DNA of 26,231 nt from an uncultured Treponema sp. (GTDB lineage Bacteria > Spirochaetota > Spirochaetia > Treponematales > Treponemataceae): positions 1-26,231 of the forward strand of contig CAJPOF010000029.1 of assembly GCA_905372235.1 (NCBI GenBank), given 5' to 3'. Positions 13,968 through 21,985 of the stretch are shown here, in pieces (position 1 is the first letter of the stretch; every line of letters starts with the position of its first letter). A model generated the notes under the pieces. That model did not search any database, was not told the origin of the DNA, and saw only the letters and a list, made by a program, of their open reading frames with translations. Position numbers and translations under genes: made by a program.

Positions 13968-15329
13968 CTATTTTCGTTCCTCAAGCGGAATGTACTGCCG
14001 TTCTTCGCAAACATTTTTATATGCCGGACGATAGATTCGTCCGCCTGCCACAACCTCCTCGATTCTGTGCGCAGACCAGCCTGCGATTCGGGCAATGGCA
14101 AAAAGAGGCGTAAAAAGTTCCCTAGGAATATTCAGCATGGAATACACAAAACCCGAATACAAGTCAAGATTTGCACAAATCCTCTTTTTTGAGTTATGGA
14201 CTTCCATCACGATTTCAGGAGCAAGTTCCTCGATTGTCCTATAAAGCATGAACTCATCGGAAAAGCCTTTTACCTTGGCAAGCTGCTCCGCTTTTTCCCT
14301 TAAAAGAATCGCACGGGGGTCGCTTATCGTGTAGACCGCATGTCCCATGCCGTAAATCTTTCCGCTTCCGTCAAACGCTTCTTTTTTTGCGATTTTATAC
14401 AGATAGTCCTTGACCGCATTTTTGTCCGACCAGTCTTTTACGTTCGCCTTTATTTCATCCATCATCTGGACAACTTTTATGTTCGCTCCTCCGTGGCGAC
14501 TTCCTTTAAGCGAACCAACCGCCGCCGCAATCGCAGAATACGTGTCCGTGTCAGTTGAAGAAACCACATGCACGACCAAAGACGAATTGTTTCCGCCTCC
14601 ATGTTCCGCATGAAGTATAAGCGCAAGGTCAAGAATTTCCGCCTCAAGTTTGGAATAAGTCTTATCGGGGCGGATAAGACGCAAAAAGTTTTCCGCCGTC
14701 GAAAGTTCCGGCTTGGGATTATGAATGAACATGGACTTGTTGTCGTAGTAGCGGAGCTTTGCTTGATAGCCGTATGCGGCAAGCGTAGAAAACCTTGAAA
14801 TCAATGAAACGCACTGTTTCATTATGTTGGGAACGCTTCTGTCTTCAGGATTTTTGTCATAGGAATAGGAAGCCAGAACGCCTCGCGCAAGTTTGTTCAT
14901 TATGTCGGCAGACGGAGCTTTCATTATCATGTCTTCAGTGAAATTAGGCGGCAATGCCCGGAACGAGCCCAGGTATTCACGGAACACATCAAGTTCCTCT
15001 TGCGTCGGAAGTTCTCCCATCAAAAGAAGATAAGCGCACTGCTCAAAACAGAACTGGTCGTTTTTTTCAGCATCCTTAATCAAGTCCACCACATCGTAGC
15101 CCCTGTAAATAAGCCGCCCCGGAACGGGAATTTTTTCTCCGTTAGACGAAATCTCGTAGCCGACAACATCGCCTATTCTTGTAAGCCCGACAAGAACGCC
15201 CGTTCCGTTGGAATTTCTAAGTCCACGCTTCACGTCATATTTTTCATACAGAGAAGGGTCTATCGGGTCGTTTAATATGGCAAGATTGGAAAGTTTTCCC
15301 AACATCTTTGCCGAAAGTTTAGTGTTCAT
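13968..15329 (-). CDS. gltA: Citrate synthase
   Basis: Condenses acetyl-CoA with oxaloacetate to citrate. The 453-residue length is normal. The catalytic triad is present: the HAEHGGGNNSS motif at 240-250 (active-site His), GSRHGGAN with His279, and NLDLYSG with Asp389. IYRGYDVVDL (74-83) is the conserved N-terminal domain motif, and IARIAGWSAHRIEE near 412 the CoA-side helix. A 2-methylcitrate synthase cannot be fully excluded, but no prp genes are present. AGGAG lies nine bases before the ATG, and a good promoter lies 70 bases upstream. It heads the run with the pseudouridine synthase and fhs. In a fermentative spirochaete it probably feeds a partial oxidative branch for glutamate synthesis (inference). 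Confidence 0.92.
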   Translation of the reverse strand: MNTKLSAKMLGKLSNLAILNDPIDPSLYEKYDVKRGLRNSNGTGVLVGLTRIGDVVGYEISSNGEKIPVPGRLIYRGYDVVDLIKDAEKNDQFCFEQCAYLLLMGELPTQEELDVFREYLGSFRALPPNFTEDMIMKAPSADIMNKLARGVLASYSYDKNPEDRSVPNIMKQCVSLISRFSTLAAYGYQAKLRYYDNKSMFIHNPKPELSTAENFLRLIRPDKTYSKLEAEILDLALILHAEHGGGNNSSLVVHVVSSTDTDTYSAIAAAVGSLKGSRHGGANIKVVQMMDEIKANVKDWSDKNAVKDYLYKIAKKEAFDGSGKIYGMGHAVYTISDPRAILLREKAEQLAKVKGFSDEFMLYRTIEELAPEIVMEVHNSKKRICANLDLYSGFVYSMLNIPRELFTPLFAIARIAGWSAHRIEEVVAGGRIYRPAYKNVCEERQYIPLEERK

Positions 15330-15394
15330 AACTCAAATCTCCTAAAGACGTATAAAAATGTATATTTATTCATCTCTTTATATTGATTTTTATA

Positions 15395-15424
15395 ATTATA
15401 CAATTATATTGGATTCTTATTCAA
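15395..15424 (-). promoter_or_regulatory. Promoter of the citrate synthase operon
   Basis: On the minus strand, TTGAAT (15424-15419), 18-base spacer, TATAAT (15400-15395). The leader of about 60 bases is very AT-rich and ends with AGGAG (15343-15339). Confidence 0.65.
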
Positions 15425-15461
15425 CACGGACGGCAAAAATAGATTGCAATTTTAAATAAAA

Positions 15462-16742
15462 CTATCGTCCTCGACGGGATTTTTCGTCCGGTGTGATTAT
15501 GGCGGTTATCGAAACGCCTTTTTCATTCGCAGTGATTTCGACAAGTTCCTTCGTGTATTTTCCGCTTCCCCTGGGAACAGGATGCGGCTCGGCATCGCCT
15601 ATAAGAATTATTTTTTTCACGGAATCGCCTTTCCAGCGGTATAAGGTCAAAGCTCCGTAAAGACCTTCGTACACGGCTTCAGGAATGTCTCCGCCCTCGT
15701 TCCCCCGGATATGAAAACCGTTCAGATTTTTGGCAAAAATCGCCGCATCGCTAGTAAAATCAAAAAATTTAACGGGCATATCCCTGTACCGAAAATTGCT
15801 TCCGTAATCTCTGTACAAAAGCAGCCCAAGCCGCAAAGAACCGAACGTGCGGCACAATGTCGAAAGGCGAGGAATAAGCCCCTGCCTGATTGTTTCAATG
15901 TCGTCTTTCATACTTCCCGTTGCGTCAACCACAAAAACCGCATCAACCTTGTCTTTAGGCTCAATTTCCAAAAGAGTGTCAATTATGTCGTCGATGATTG
16001 AGGAAGGACCTTTTGAATAGACGATTTTATTCGCTATCTCGGCGAATTTTACAGATGCGATGGGATTGTAATCGTCCGTAAGAAAGGGAATTCCATCGAA
16101 AAAAAATTCCAAAGGCGGTTCGAAAGCGATGGAATTTTCTACTTTTTCTAAAGCGTTTTTGTTTTCCGACTTTGCTACCGGTTCGCTTTTTTCTTTTCCA
16201 AGATTGAACATATACGGATTGTCAAAAAAATCGCCTGAATAATCGGCATATTTTTTGGAAAACGCACGGATATTCACGAACGTTCCTTTTCCGATGCTTA
16301 AAGTTCCGTTCCGTGTCCACGGATAGCCGAACTGAATCGTGCTTGGAATGTAAATATGAAACGCCTCGCCGAATTTTCCGTCGCTTTCGGCTGTCGAATC
16401 CACAAGGCTGAACTTGGAATGCACGGAATCCAAAACTTTTCCGTTCAAAAAGCGAACTTCGTCTCCGTTCACATCATTGTGTTCCAACGCGCGGTAGGCA
16501 TAATTATCTGCCTCGCCGGACGGATCTTTTGTGGTTTCCGTGAGCATCACAGACTCAAGCCCGGGAATTTTCCGTATAAAAAGATGATAGCCCTTGATTT
16601 CCTGAAAATTTCCGAGTTCCGCTCCCTGCAGAGCCGTTTCGGGAACAAGGCGCAAATCCTCCGGTTTTACAAGCAGATTGTTTTGCGAAAAAGCTAAGCC
16701 TGAAGGCAAAACCGCAAGAAAAAACAGGAAACTTTTTTTCAT
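15462..16742 (-). CDS. Exported von Willebrand factor A-domain protein
   Basis: A 426-residue protein with a signal peptide (MKKSFLFFLAVLPSGLAFS, cleavage after about residue 19). Residues 45-185 form a domain shared with the next upstream gene, containing GYHLFIRK, VMLTETTKDP, FSLVDSTAE, GEAFHIYIP and DFFDNPYMFNL. A von Willebrand A domain fills about 265-420; its metal-site motif is DATGSMKDD at 273-281, a variant of DxSxS, with RDYG near 311 and GDAEPHP at 382-388. Such domains bind metal and protein ligands; the partner is unknown. ATG 16742 with GGGGA four bases upstream is preferred to the GTG at 16760. It starts 20 bases after the paralogue's stop, so the two are one unit. Confidence 0.8.
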   Translation of the reverse strand: MKKSFLFFLAVLPSGLAFSQNNLLVKPEDLRLVPETALQGAELGNFQEIKGYHLFIRKIPGLESVMLTETTKDPSGEADNYAYRALEHNDVNGDEVRFLNGKVLDSVHSKFSLVDSTAESDGKFGEAFHIYIPSTIQFGYPWTRNGTLSIGKGTFVNIRAFSKKYADYSGDFFDNPYMFNLGKEKSEPVAKSENKNALEKVENSIAFEPPLEFFFDGIPFLTDDYNPIASVKFAEIANKIVYSKGPSSIIDDIIDTLLEIEPKDKVDAVFVVDATGSMKDDIETIRQGLIPRLSTLCRTFGSLRLGLLLYRDYGSNFRYRDMPVKFFDFTSDAAIFAKNLNGFHIRGNEGGDIPEAVYEGLYGALTLYRWKGDSVKKIILIGDAEPHPVPRGSGKYTKELVEITANEKGVSITAIITPDEKSRRGR

Positions 16743-16762
16743 AAAATCCCCGAAGAACACAC

Positions 16763-17872
16763 TTACATTCCGATTGACGAATCGTTTTCAGAATCTACGA
16801 TTTCGGAAGACCGAGTTTTGCCGTCAATGCCACCGCCGTTCGATTTATTGAAATTTTCGTGCATATCAACAGCATTTTCTTCAGGCGAATCATAAATTTT
16901 TTCTACATTTTTCTGCCCGTCGTTAAGATAATTGTCGCTTGCGTTCTCGGAAGATTTTTTATCATCCGCAGATGAACTTTCTCCGCCATTCAGAAAATTT
17001 TCCGGTTTTCCGCTAGATTTTTCTTCTTCGGAAAGAGCGGAACTTTCCGATTTTTCGACAAAATCCAAAACTTCAGTTTTTTCCGACGAATCGGAAGGCT
17101 TTTCGTCAGTGAATTTTTCTTCAAGAATTTCAGGGGCGTTCACAGGCCCGAAAGAAGTCGAATCCGGGCGGACATTTTCGTCTTTTTTCTCGCTATCCTC
17201 GGAATCGGAAAAAGTTTTGCTTTTCGTTCCGGAATTTTCTAAATCCACAGATTTTTCGTAATTTTCATCGGAAGGCGAAATGTCGTTTTCATTGCGCAAG
17301 TCGTTTTTGCCGTCCGGAACAACCGCATAATCCAAATTGGAAAGATTCATGATAAACGGATTGTCAAAAAAAGCGCCCGTATAATCGCAAAACTTTTTTT
17401 GAAACGCACGAATATTTATGTAAGTTCCGTTTTTCACGTCAAGAGTTCCGCTTCTTGCCCACGGATAACCGTAATGCACTTTGCAAGGAACGAAAATATG
17501 AAAAGCCTCGCCAAAATTTCCGTCGGTTTCGGCTGTGGAATCCACAAGGCTGAACTTTGCGTATTTTGAATCAAGGATTTTTCCGTTCAGATAGCGGATT
17601 TCGTTTCCATTTATCGGATTGAACTCATACGCCCTTAGCGAATAACTGTTCCGTTTTCCTTCAGGGTCTTTTGCGGATTCAGTGAGCATCACGGAATTCA
17701 GTCCATTCTTTTTCTTTATAAAAATATGGTATCCCTCGATTTTACCGGAAGTTTTGTTGAATTGGGCTGCAAGTCGGATATCGGGCTTTCCGAGCGAAAG
17801 CGGATTTTCCGCAGTCAAAAAAGCAAGGGCAAGAAAAAAAATCGCAGCGGAGGAAAAAAGCTTCTTTTTCAT
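16763..17872 (-). CDS. Exported paralogue of the VWA protein with a Ser/Glu/Asp-rich tail
   Basis: A 369-residue protein with a signal peptide (MKKKLFSSAAIFFLALAFLTA). Its N-terminal domain (about 40-180) is clearly homologous to that of the adjacent VWA protein: GYHIFIKKK, VMLTESAKDP, FSLVDSTAE, GEAFHIFVP, NIRAFQKKF and FFDNPFIMNL. In place of the VWA domain it has about 180 residues of low-complexity acidic sequence dominated by Ser, Glu, Asp, Asn and Lys, probably disordered. No membrane anchor or sorting motif is visible at the C-terminus. The ATG at 17872 begins the signal peptide; longer forms to 17992 would overlap the divergent gene. A GATAAT box lies six bases before the ATG with no ribosome site. 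Function unknown; surface or periplasmic location is inferred. Confidence 0.72.
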   Translation of the reverse strand: MKKKLFSSAAIFFLALAFLTAENPLSLGKPDIRLAAQFNKTSGKIEGYHIFIKKKNGLNSVMLTESAKDPEGKRNSYSLRAYEFNPINGNEIRYLNGKILDSKYAKFSLVDSTAETDGNFGEAFHIFVPCKVHYGYPWARSGTLDVKNGTYINIRAFQKKFCDYTGAFFDNPFIMNLSNLDYAVVPDGKNDLRNENDISPSDENYEKSVDLENSGTKSKTFSDSEDSEKKDENVRPDSTSFGPVNAPEILEEKFTDEKPSDSSEKTEVLDFVEKSESSALSEEEKSSGKPENFLNGGESSSADDKKSSENASDNYLNDGQKNVEKIYDSPEENAVDMHENFNKSNGGGIDGKTRSSEIVDSENDSSIGM

Positions 17873-17878
17873 GTTTTC

Positions 17879-17884
17879 ATTATC
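17879..17884 (-). promoter_or_regulatory. -10 box of the paralogue/VWA unit
   Basis: Minus-strand GATAAT ends six bases before the ATG at 17872. A weak TGGAAT is at the -35 position with 17-base spacing. It lies back to back with the promoter of the gene at 17949. Confidence 0.4.
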
Positions 17885-17907
17885 GGCGCAAAAGAATAAA
17901 TATTCCA

Positions 17908-17937
17908 TTGAAAATGTATTCGGTTGCATTGTATAAT
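17908..17937 (+). promoter_or_regulatory. Promoter of the 361-residue unknown gene
   Basis: TTGAAA (17908-17913), 18-base spacer, TATAAT (17932-17937). The ATG at 17949 is 11 bases after the -10, leaving a leader of only about five bases and no Shine-Dalgarno site. Confidence 0.65.
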
Positions 17938-17948
17938 CGGAATAACAG

Positions 17949-19034
17949 ATGATTATGAACTCCAACGAACTTGAATTTTCACAGGTAGACATTTCCCAAT
18001 TTTACGATGATCAGAATACAAAATCGATAAATTCCGAAGATGAATTCAGTGTGCTTACTCCAAAAGAAAAAGTCCTATACGATGAACTTTTGGGCTACGT
18101 AAAGCAGAACCGACCTGAAAGAGTTCCGATTTTTGAAGCCCGCCTAAAAGACTTGAGCCTTTTAGCAAAATCAATAGCCCGCTTTCCTTCGTTGCTTGAA
18201 CGACACGACATTGCGGGCGGAATAAGAACGCCCCAACTTTTAATCGATGCTCTTATACAACATCAGAATACCGGCGACACGACATTGCAGCTTCCTTCAA
18301 AAGCGACTCTCGGCAAAGGCTACATTGCATCCAAGATACATACATTCTCATCCTTTACAAACATAAGTAAGAGCGTTAATGCACCCGAAAAACTCACGGA
18401 CGCTCTGCAACTTGAAACAATCACTATGATGTTCACCCTGATGGCAGAAGATGTTTACCTTAATCTGATAAATGACAACAACCAACCGATGGAATTCCGC
18501 AGAGAATGGGCAATGTCCCTTTTGCTTCTGTGGGAATACAGAAACGACCAGACAATAGAATCCGTTGCGCCTGTTCTCCAAACAGTCTGGAATGCAAGAC
18601 GAAAACTTGCCCCCGCATTCGGAACTATGGTCGGAACAAGCGAACTTCTTCTCATGTCCATACAAATGGACGAGCAATGGATTCATTTTATAAAGCAAAA
18701 GATGGGAGACCCAAACGTGGCTCAAGCGATGGAAGAATTCCTTTTTGGAATCTCGCACGAACAAATTCTTCACCTTCGCTCAATCCTTAGAACAAGGGGA
18801 ATATCCGCAATAAACCGGGACGAAGTTTCCTCTTTCCTTGACGAACATATAAAAGCCGATGCGGGACTTGGCTACAGAGATTTCTATTCGCTTTACACAA
18901 TCCGACGGGATAATGCCCGCGCAAGAGCAAGAATGAATCTTTCAGGTCCGCATCAGACGCTCGAAGACTACTTCATAAAATTCGTGACGGAACTGAACAA
19001 GGAGAAGCAGAGCAATGACACCTTTGCAAAATGA
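17949..19034 (+). CDS. Conserved-looking protein of unknown function
   Basis: A 361-residue protein I do not recognise. There is no signal peptide or membrane span. The N-terminal 35 residues are acidic and polar; the rest looks almost entirely alpha-helical, with segments such as KEKVLYDELLGYVKQNRPERVP, ITMMFTLMAEDVYLNLI, EWAMSLLLLWEYRNDQ and a basic ARARARMNLSGPHQ stretch near the end. No catalytic signature is evident. Codon use matches its neighbours. A second in-frame ATG at 17955 is a possible alternative start. Its last 20 bases overlap the HTH-cupin regulator gene, so the two are cotranscribed and probably translationally coupled. It is divergent, by 76 bases, from the paralogue/VWA pair. 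Confidence 0.72.
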   Translation: MIMNSNELEFSQVDISQFYDDQNTKSINSEDEFSVLTPKEKVLYDELLGYVKQNRPERVPIFEARLKDLSLLAKSIARFPSLLERHDIAGGIRTPQLLIDALIQHQNTGDTTLQLPSKATLGKGYIASKIHTFSSFTNISKSVNAPEKLTDALQLETITMMFTLMAEDVYLNLINDNNQPMEFRREWAMSLLLLWEYRNDQTIESVAPVLQTVWNARRKLAPAFGTMVGTSELLLMSIQMDEQWIHFIKQKMGDPNVAQAMEEFLFGISHEQILHLRSILRTRGISAINRDEVSSFLDEHIKADAGLGYRDFYSLYTIRRDNARARARMNLSGPHQTLEDYFIKFVTELNKEKQSNDTFAK

Positions 19035-19623
19035 ACTTCCGCCCGCAAAGAAAACTCCGGTTCGATTCGGCGAAAAACTTCGTAAGGTTCGTGAAAACAA
19101 AGGCTACACTCTGAAGATGATAGCAAAGGCAGCCGGAGTGAGCGAAAGCCTTGTCTCTCAGATAGAACGAAACCATGTCTCCCCTGCGATTGACACCCTT
19201 CTTGCATTGGCGGAAGTCCTTGACATAAACCTTGAATTCCTGTTTGAAGAATACAGACGAAAACATCCGGTTCACATAATACGTGCTGACGAACGCCCCG
19301 TAATCAAGGAAGACAAAATAATTTTTGAGCAACTGGCAAAATCCACGGGAGAAAGCATGAACGATTCTTTTGAAACTTATATGCTCAAGATTCCGCCGCA
19401 TTGCCACACGCACAGAGGTTCATACGGGCACATAGGACACGAATTCGGTCTGATTCTAAAAGGGGAATGTACGCTCAACCACGAAGCACACGAATATACG
19501 CTGCGTTCGGGTGACAGCGTTTCGTTTCCTGCAAGTTCGCCCCACATCATTGAAAACAACACGGACGAGCCGATGGAAGCCGTCTGGACAGTTACTCCGC
19601 CGCAACGCTTCGTAGACAAATAA
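19015..19623 (+). CDS. HTH-XRE transcriptional regulator with C-terminal cupin domain
   Basis: A 202-residue regulator. Residues about 17-72 are an XRE-type helix-turn-helix (KLRKVRENKGYTLKMIAKAAG, then VSESLVSQIERN with SPAIDTLLALAEVLDI). Residues about 125-195 are a small cupin barrel with a histidine-rich first motif (HCHTHRGSYGHIGHEFG), a LRSGDSVSFPA turn and PHIIEN. This architecture (PuuR/SinR-cupin) senses small molecules such as polyamines, amino acids or their derivatives; the ligand here is unknown. GGAG stands ten bases before the ATG inside the preceding gene, with which it overlaps by 20 bases. It may control its own operon or the divergent VWA pair. The polyamine-type family makes dat-ddc a distant candidate target, but nothing in the sequence shows it. 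Confidence 0.87.
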   Translation: MTPLQNELPPAKKTPVRFGEKLRKVRENKGYTLKMIAKAAGVSESLVSQIERNHVSPAIDTLLALAEVLDINLEFLFEEYRRKHPVHIIRADERPVIKEDKIIFEQLAKSTGESMNDSFETYMLKIPPHCHTHRGSYGHIGHEFGLILKGECTLNHEAHEYTLRSGDSVSFPASSPHIIENNTDEPMEAVWTVTPPQRFVDK

Positions 19624-19651
19624 ACGCATAAAATGTAAACTGTAACGCATT

Positions 19652-20047
19652 ATGACAAAAGCACTAACGACTATTCTATGCGTATTTTTCATGCCGATAT
19701 TATTTGTCTCATGTTCTTCGACTCCCTCAATCTCAGAGAACGCAACTGCAACTCAGCTTATCCAAATGGGTCAGGATGCGCTTGACATAGGAAATTACAA
19801 AGCAGCCGAAACCTGCTACAAAGCCGTCATCGAAAAATACGGCGAGGACATAAATCTCTATATAGAAGCTCGTTACGAATTGGGACATATGTATCTTACA
19901 CGTAAAAAGTACGGCGAAGCCTATGCCATTTTTTCAGAAATTCTTTCGATTTACGACAATATGGAATTCGGAAAAATTCCTGGAACTTTCAAGAAACTTG
20001 CGCAAATAGGAATCGACAGGATTCCCCAAAAACACAGAACGAACTGA
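19652..20047 (+). CDS. Small TPR-containing lipoprotein
   Basis: A 131-residue exported protein. The signal sequence ends in the lipobox LFVSC, with Cys21 as the predicted lipidation site. After a short Ser/Thr linker, residues 34-110 hold two TPR-like helical pairs: QLIQMGQDALDIGNYKAAETCYKAVIEKYG and a second unit with ARYELGHMYLTRKKYGEAYAIFSEIL. TPRs mediate protein-protein contacts; the partner is unknown. Its start lies 28 bases after the regulator stop, with no clear ribosome site. It may be the third gene of that operon. It ends 14 bases from the convergent GH3 gene. Confidence 0.75.
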   Translation: MTKALTTILCVFFMPILFVSCSSTPSISENATATQLIQMGQDALDIGNYKAAETCYKAVIEKYGEDINLYIEARYELGHMYLTRKKYGEAYAIFSEILSIYDNMEFGKIPGTFKKLAQIGIDRIPQKHRTN

Positions 20048-20061
20048 GTTTTTCCCGGAAG

Positions 20062-21735
20062 TCAAAAAGGCTTTTTCCCACGGCTCTCAAATTCTCCGCA
20101 CAAAGCTCCGAACAAAGCGTCAAACGTATAATCGGAGTAACTGTACCCTGCAAGCACATCGCTTGCCCACATCAGCTCATCGGAATTTGTGGGAGTCATT
20201 ATCGAAAGAACGACAACTTTTTTCCCTGATCCCTTTAGCGATTTTGCGATTAATGCGCTCCGTTCGCTGGAAACGCAGACAATCACCGTATCGTATTTTT
20301 TTACAACACCGGGAAGATTTTCCATCACCCATAAAGTTTCGTTCGGACCAAGTTCGTAGCTGAATTTATATTCATCGGAATCGGGAAAACGTTTTTTTCC
20401 TGCTCGGAAAAATCCCGGAAGTGAACCGACCAAAAGCACGTTCCCAGAATCTTTTGCGGAAATCGGGATTGACGACGCCTTGAGTTTTGTTACGGAACGG
20501 CATGCCTGCCCAAGAAAAAAAGCGTCTCCGTCCTTGTCGGGAATTGAAAGCGATATTTTTGTGGGGTCGGGATAAAGAGGCGCGGGATTTTTTCCCTTAA
20601 AATAGTCCAGTTTTGCCTTTACGACCCTGTAAGCCGCATCGCTCACCCTTTCTTTGAACAAAGGATTTGTCCTCATCAAAGAAAGAGAGTTTACCCATAG
20701 GGCTTCGTCCAAACTCGCAGTCCTTGAAGAAATCACAATATCATTTCCAGCTTCTATAGCCATTTTGAATGCATTGCTAAGAGAACCCGCATAAATCGTG
20801 TCTCCGCTCATCATCATGTCGTCCGTGATTATAAGCCCGTCAAAACCGAGTTGAGTTCTTAGCAAATCCGTAAGAAAATATTTTGAAAGCGAAGCGGGTG
20901 CGCCGCTTGGGTCAATCTTAGGGAACGCAAGATGCCCCGACATTATCGCCGGAATGCCGTTTTTTATAAGATAAACAAACGGAGAAAGTTCCCGGTTTGT
21001 GAATGTCTCGAAATCTATGTCAATCACCGGAAGATGTATATGCGAATCGAATTCGGTGTCTCCATGCCCCGGAAAATGCTTTGCCGTCGGAATTACGCCT
21101 GCCGCCTGGCTTCCGCTTGCCCACGCCTGCCCCAAGATTCCGGCATTTTCTGGGGAATTTCCAAATGAGCGTGTTCCGATTATCGTGGAATTTTGGTTCG
21201 TAAAAAGATCCACGGACGGAGCAAAATTCATGTTTATTCCAAGGGCTTTTATCTCTCGGCTTATGTAATATGCGCTGTACCATGCGTCCACCGGATAGCC
21301 GGACGCGCCAATCGCCATGTTTCCGGGCGTTACCAAGGTTTCGCCTTTCACGTGCCGTATCCAGCCGCCTTCCTGATCGGTCGCCACAAAAAGAGGAATT
21401 TTAAACCTACGGGAAGCCGCCGATTTCTGCAGGCTGGCGATGGATTTTGCCACCAGATGAATGTCGTCGGTGTTCCAGCCGAAAATTTTTACGCTTCCAA
21501 GACCGATTCCGCCCACCCAGTGGTATAAAAGCGGATTCGGCTCTTGCCCTGCCCAACCGAACATAAGGATTTGCGAAAGGAGTTCCTCGTCCGTCATTTT
21601 TGAGACAATCAGCGTGGAAAGTTTTTCCGAAGGCATATCGGACCAGAAATCTATATCGTCGCCGGACAAGGTGTTCTGCTGGGCAAAAATCGAGAAGCCC
21701 ACAAAAAACATCGCCACAATTCCAAACTTCTTCAT
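20062..21735 (-). CDS. Secreted glycoside hydrolase family 3, beta-N-acetylhexosaminidase type
   Basis: A 557-residue exported enzyme with a signal peptide (MKKFGIVAMFFVGFSIFA). The GH3 barrel is complete: ATDQEGG at 118-124, the NagZ-type KHFPGHGD at 219-226 with the DSH histidine (about 232) that serves as acid/base, and the nucleophile region IITDDMMMSG with Asp305. A second alpha/beta domain follows (about 400-557), as in two-domain NagZ proteins. Expected substrates are N-acetylglucosamine-containing sugars such as peptidoglycan fragments or chitobiose. The ATG at 21735 is chosen over 21825 because it begins the signal peptide and because the longer form would start inside a terminator hairpin. 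TGATATAAT lies seven bases before this ATG with no ribosome site. Confidence 0.88.
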   Translation of the reverse strand: MKKFGIVAMFFVGFSIFAQQNTLSGDDIDFWSDMPSEKLSTLIVSKMTDEELLSQILMFGWAGQEPNPLLYHWVGGIGLGSVKIFGWNTDDIHLVAKSIASLQKSAASRRFKIPLFVATDQEGGWIRHVKGETLVTPGNMAIGASGYPVDAWYSAYYISREIKALGINMNFAPSVDLFTNQNSTIIGTRSFGNSPENAGILGQAWASGSQAAGVIPTAKHFPGHGDTEFDSHIHLPVIDIDFETFTNRELSPFVYLIKNGIPAIMSGHLAFPKIDPSGAPASLSKYFLTDLLRTQLGFDGLIITDDMMMSGDTIYAGSLSNAFKMAIEAGNDIVISSRTASLDEALWVNSLSLMRTNPLFKERVSDAAYRVVKAKLDYFKGKNPAPLYPDPTKISLSIPDKDGDAFFLGQACRSVTKLKASSIPISAKDSGNVLLVGSLPGFFRAGKKRFPDSDEYKFSYELGPNETLWVMENLPGVVKKYDTVIVCVSSERSALIAKSLKGSGKKVVVLSIMTPTNSDELMWASDVLAGYSYSDYTFDALFGALCGEFESRGKKPF

Positions 21736-21742
21736 CTTTGCG

Positions 21743-21771
21743 ATTATATCAAGTTTCGGATTTTGTTTACA
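21743..21771 (-). promoter_or_regulatory. Promoter of the GH3 gene
   Basis: Minus-strand TGATATAAT extended -10, its hexamer at 21748-21743, seven bases before the ATG. A partial -35, TGTAAA (21771-21766), is 17 bases upstream. It predicts a leaderless mRNA. Confidence 0.6.
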
Positions 21772-21787
21772 CTGCGCCGCAACAAAC

Positions 21788-21826
21788 AAAAAAGGTGTTG
21801 CCCAAAAGCAATTTTTGAACAACACC
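21788..21826 (-). terminator. Second terminator between tRNA-Cys and the GH3 gene
   Basis: Minus strand: GGTGTTG (21826-21820), CAAAA (21817-21813), loop ATTGC, TTTTG (21807-21803), CAACACC (21800-21794), then TTTTTTG. Twelve pairs with one 2 x 2 internal loop. It backs up the tRNA terminator and insulates the GH3 promoter. Confidence 0.7.
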
Positions 21827-21866
21827 GAATATGTACACGGACTGCGGCTTTGCCATGACCAGCCCG

Positions 21867-21894
21867 AAAAAAAAGGAACTCGATTTTGAGTTCC
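21867..21894 (-). terminator. Intrinsic terminator of tRNA-Cys
   Basis: Minus strand: GGAACTC (21894-21888), loop AAAATC, GAGTTCC (21881-21875), then eight T (21874-21867). A perfect stem six bases after the tRNA 3' end. Confidence 0.9.
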
Positions 21895-21900
21895 TTTGCA

Positions 21901-21972
21901 AGGTGTCTAACAGAATCGAACTGTTTCATAGTGGTTTTGCAGACCATTCCCTTCCCACTTGGGTAAGACACC
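21901..21972 (-). tRNA. tRNA-Cys (anticodon GCA)
   Basis: A 72-base cloverleaf on the minus strand: acceptor GGTGTCT/AGACACC, D stem CCC/GGG, anticodon loop CTGCAAA (GCA), T arm AACAG-TTCGATT-CTGTT. The discriminator is U, the identity base expected for tRNA-Cys. The 3' CCA is not encoded. The first anticodon-stem pair (27-43) is an A-C mismatch; all other stems pair. Confidence 0.93.
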
Positions 21973-21985
21973 AAATAACACGGCT

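Noticed and set aside
17873..17992. Longer N-terminus of the VWA paralogue
   Set aside because: It would overlap the divergent gene and its promoter and bury the signal peptide 40 residues in.
21736..21825. Longer N-terminus of the GH3 protein
   Set aside because: The extra 30 residues would start within a terminator hairpin and precede a perfect signal peptide; the promoter -10 also lies inside them.
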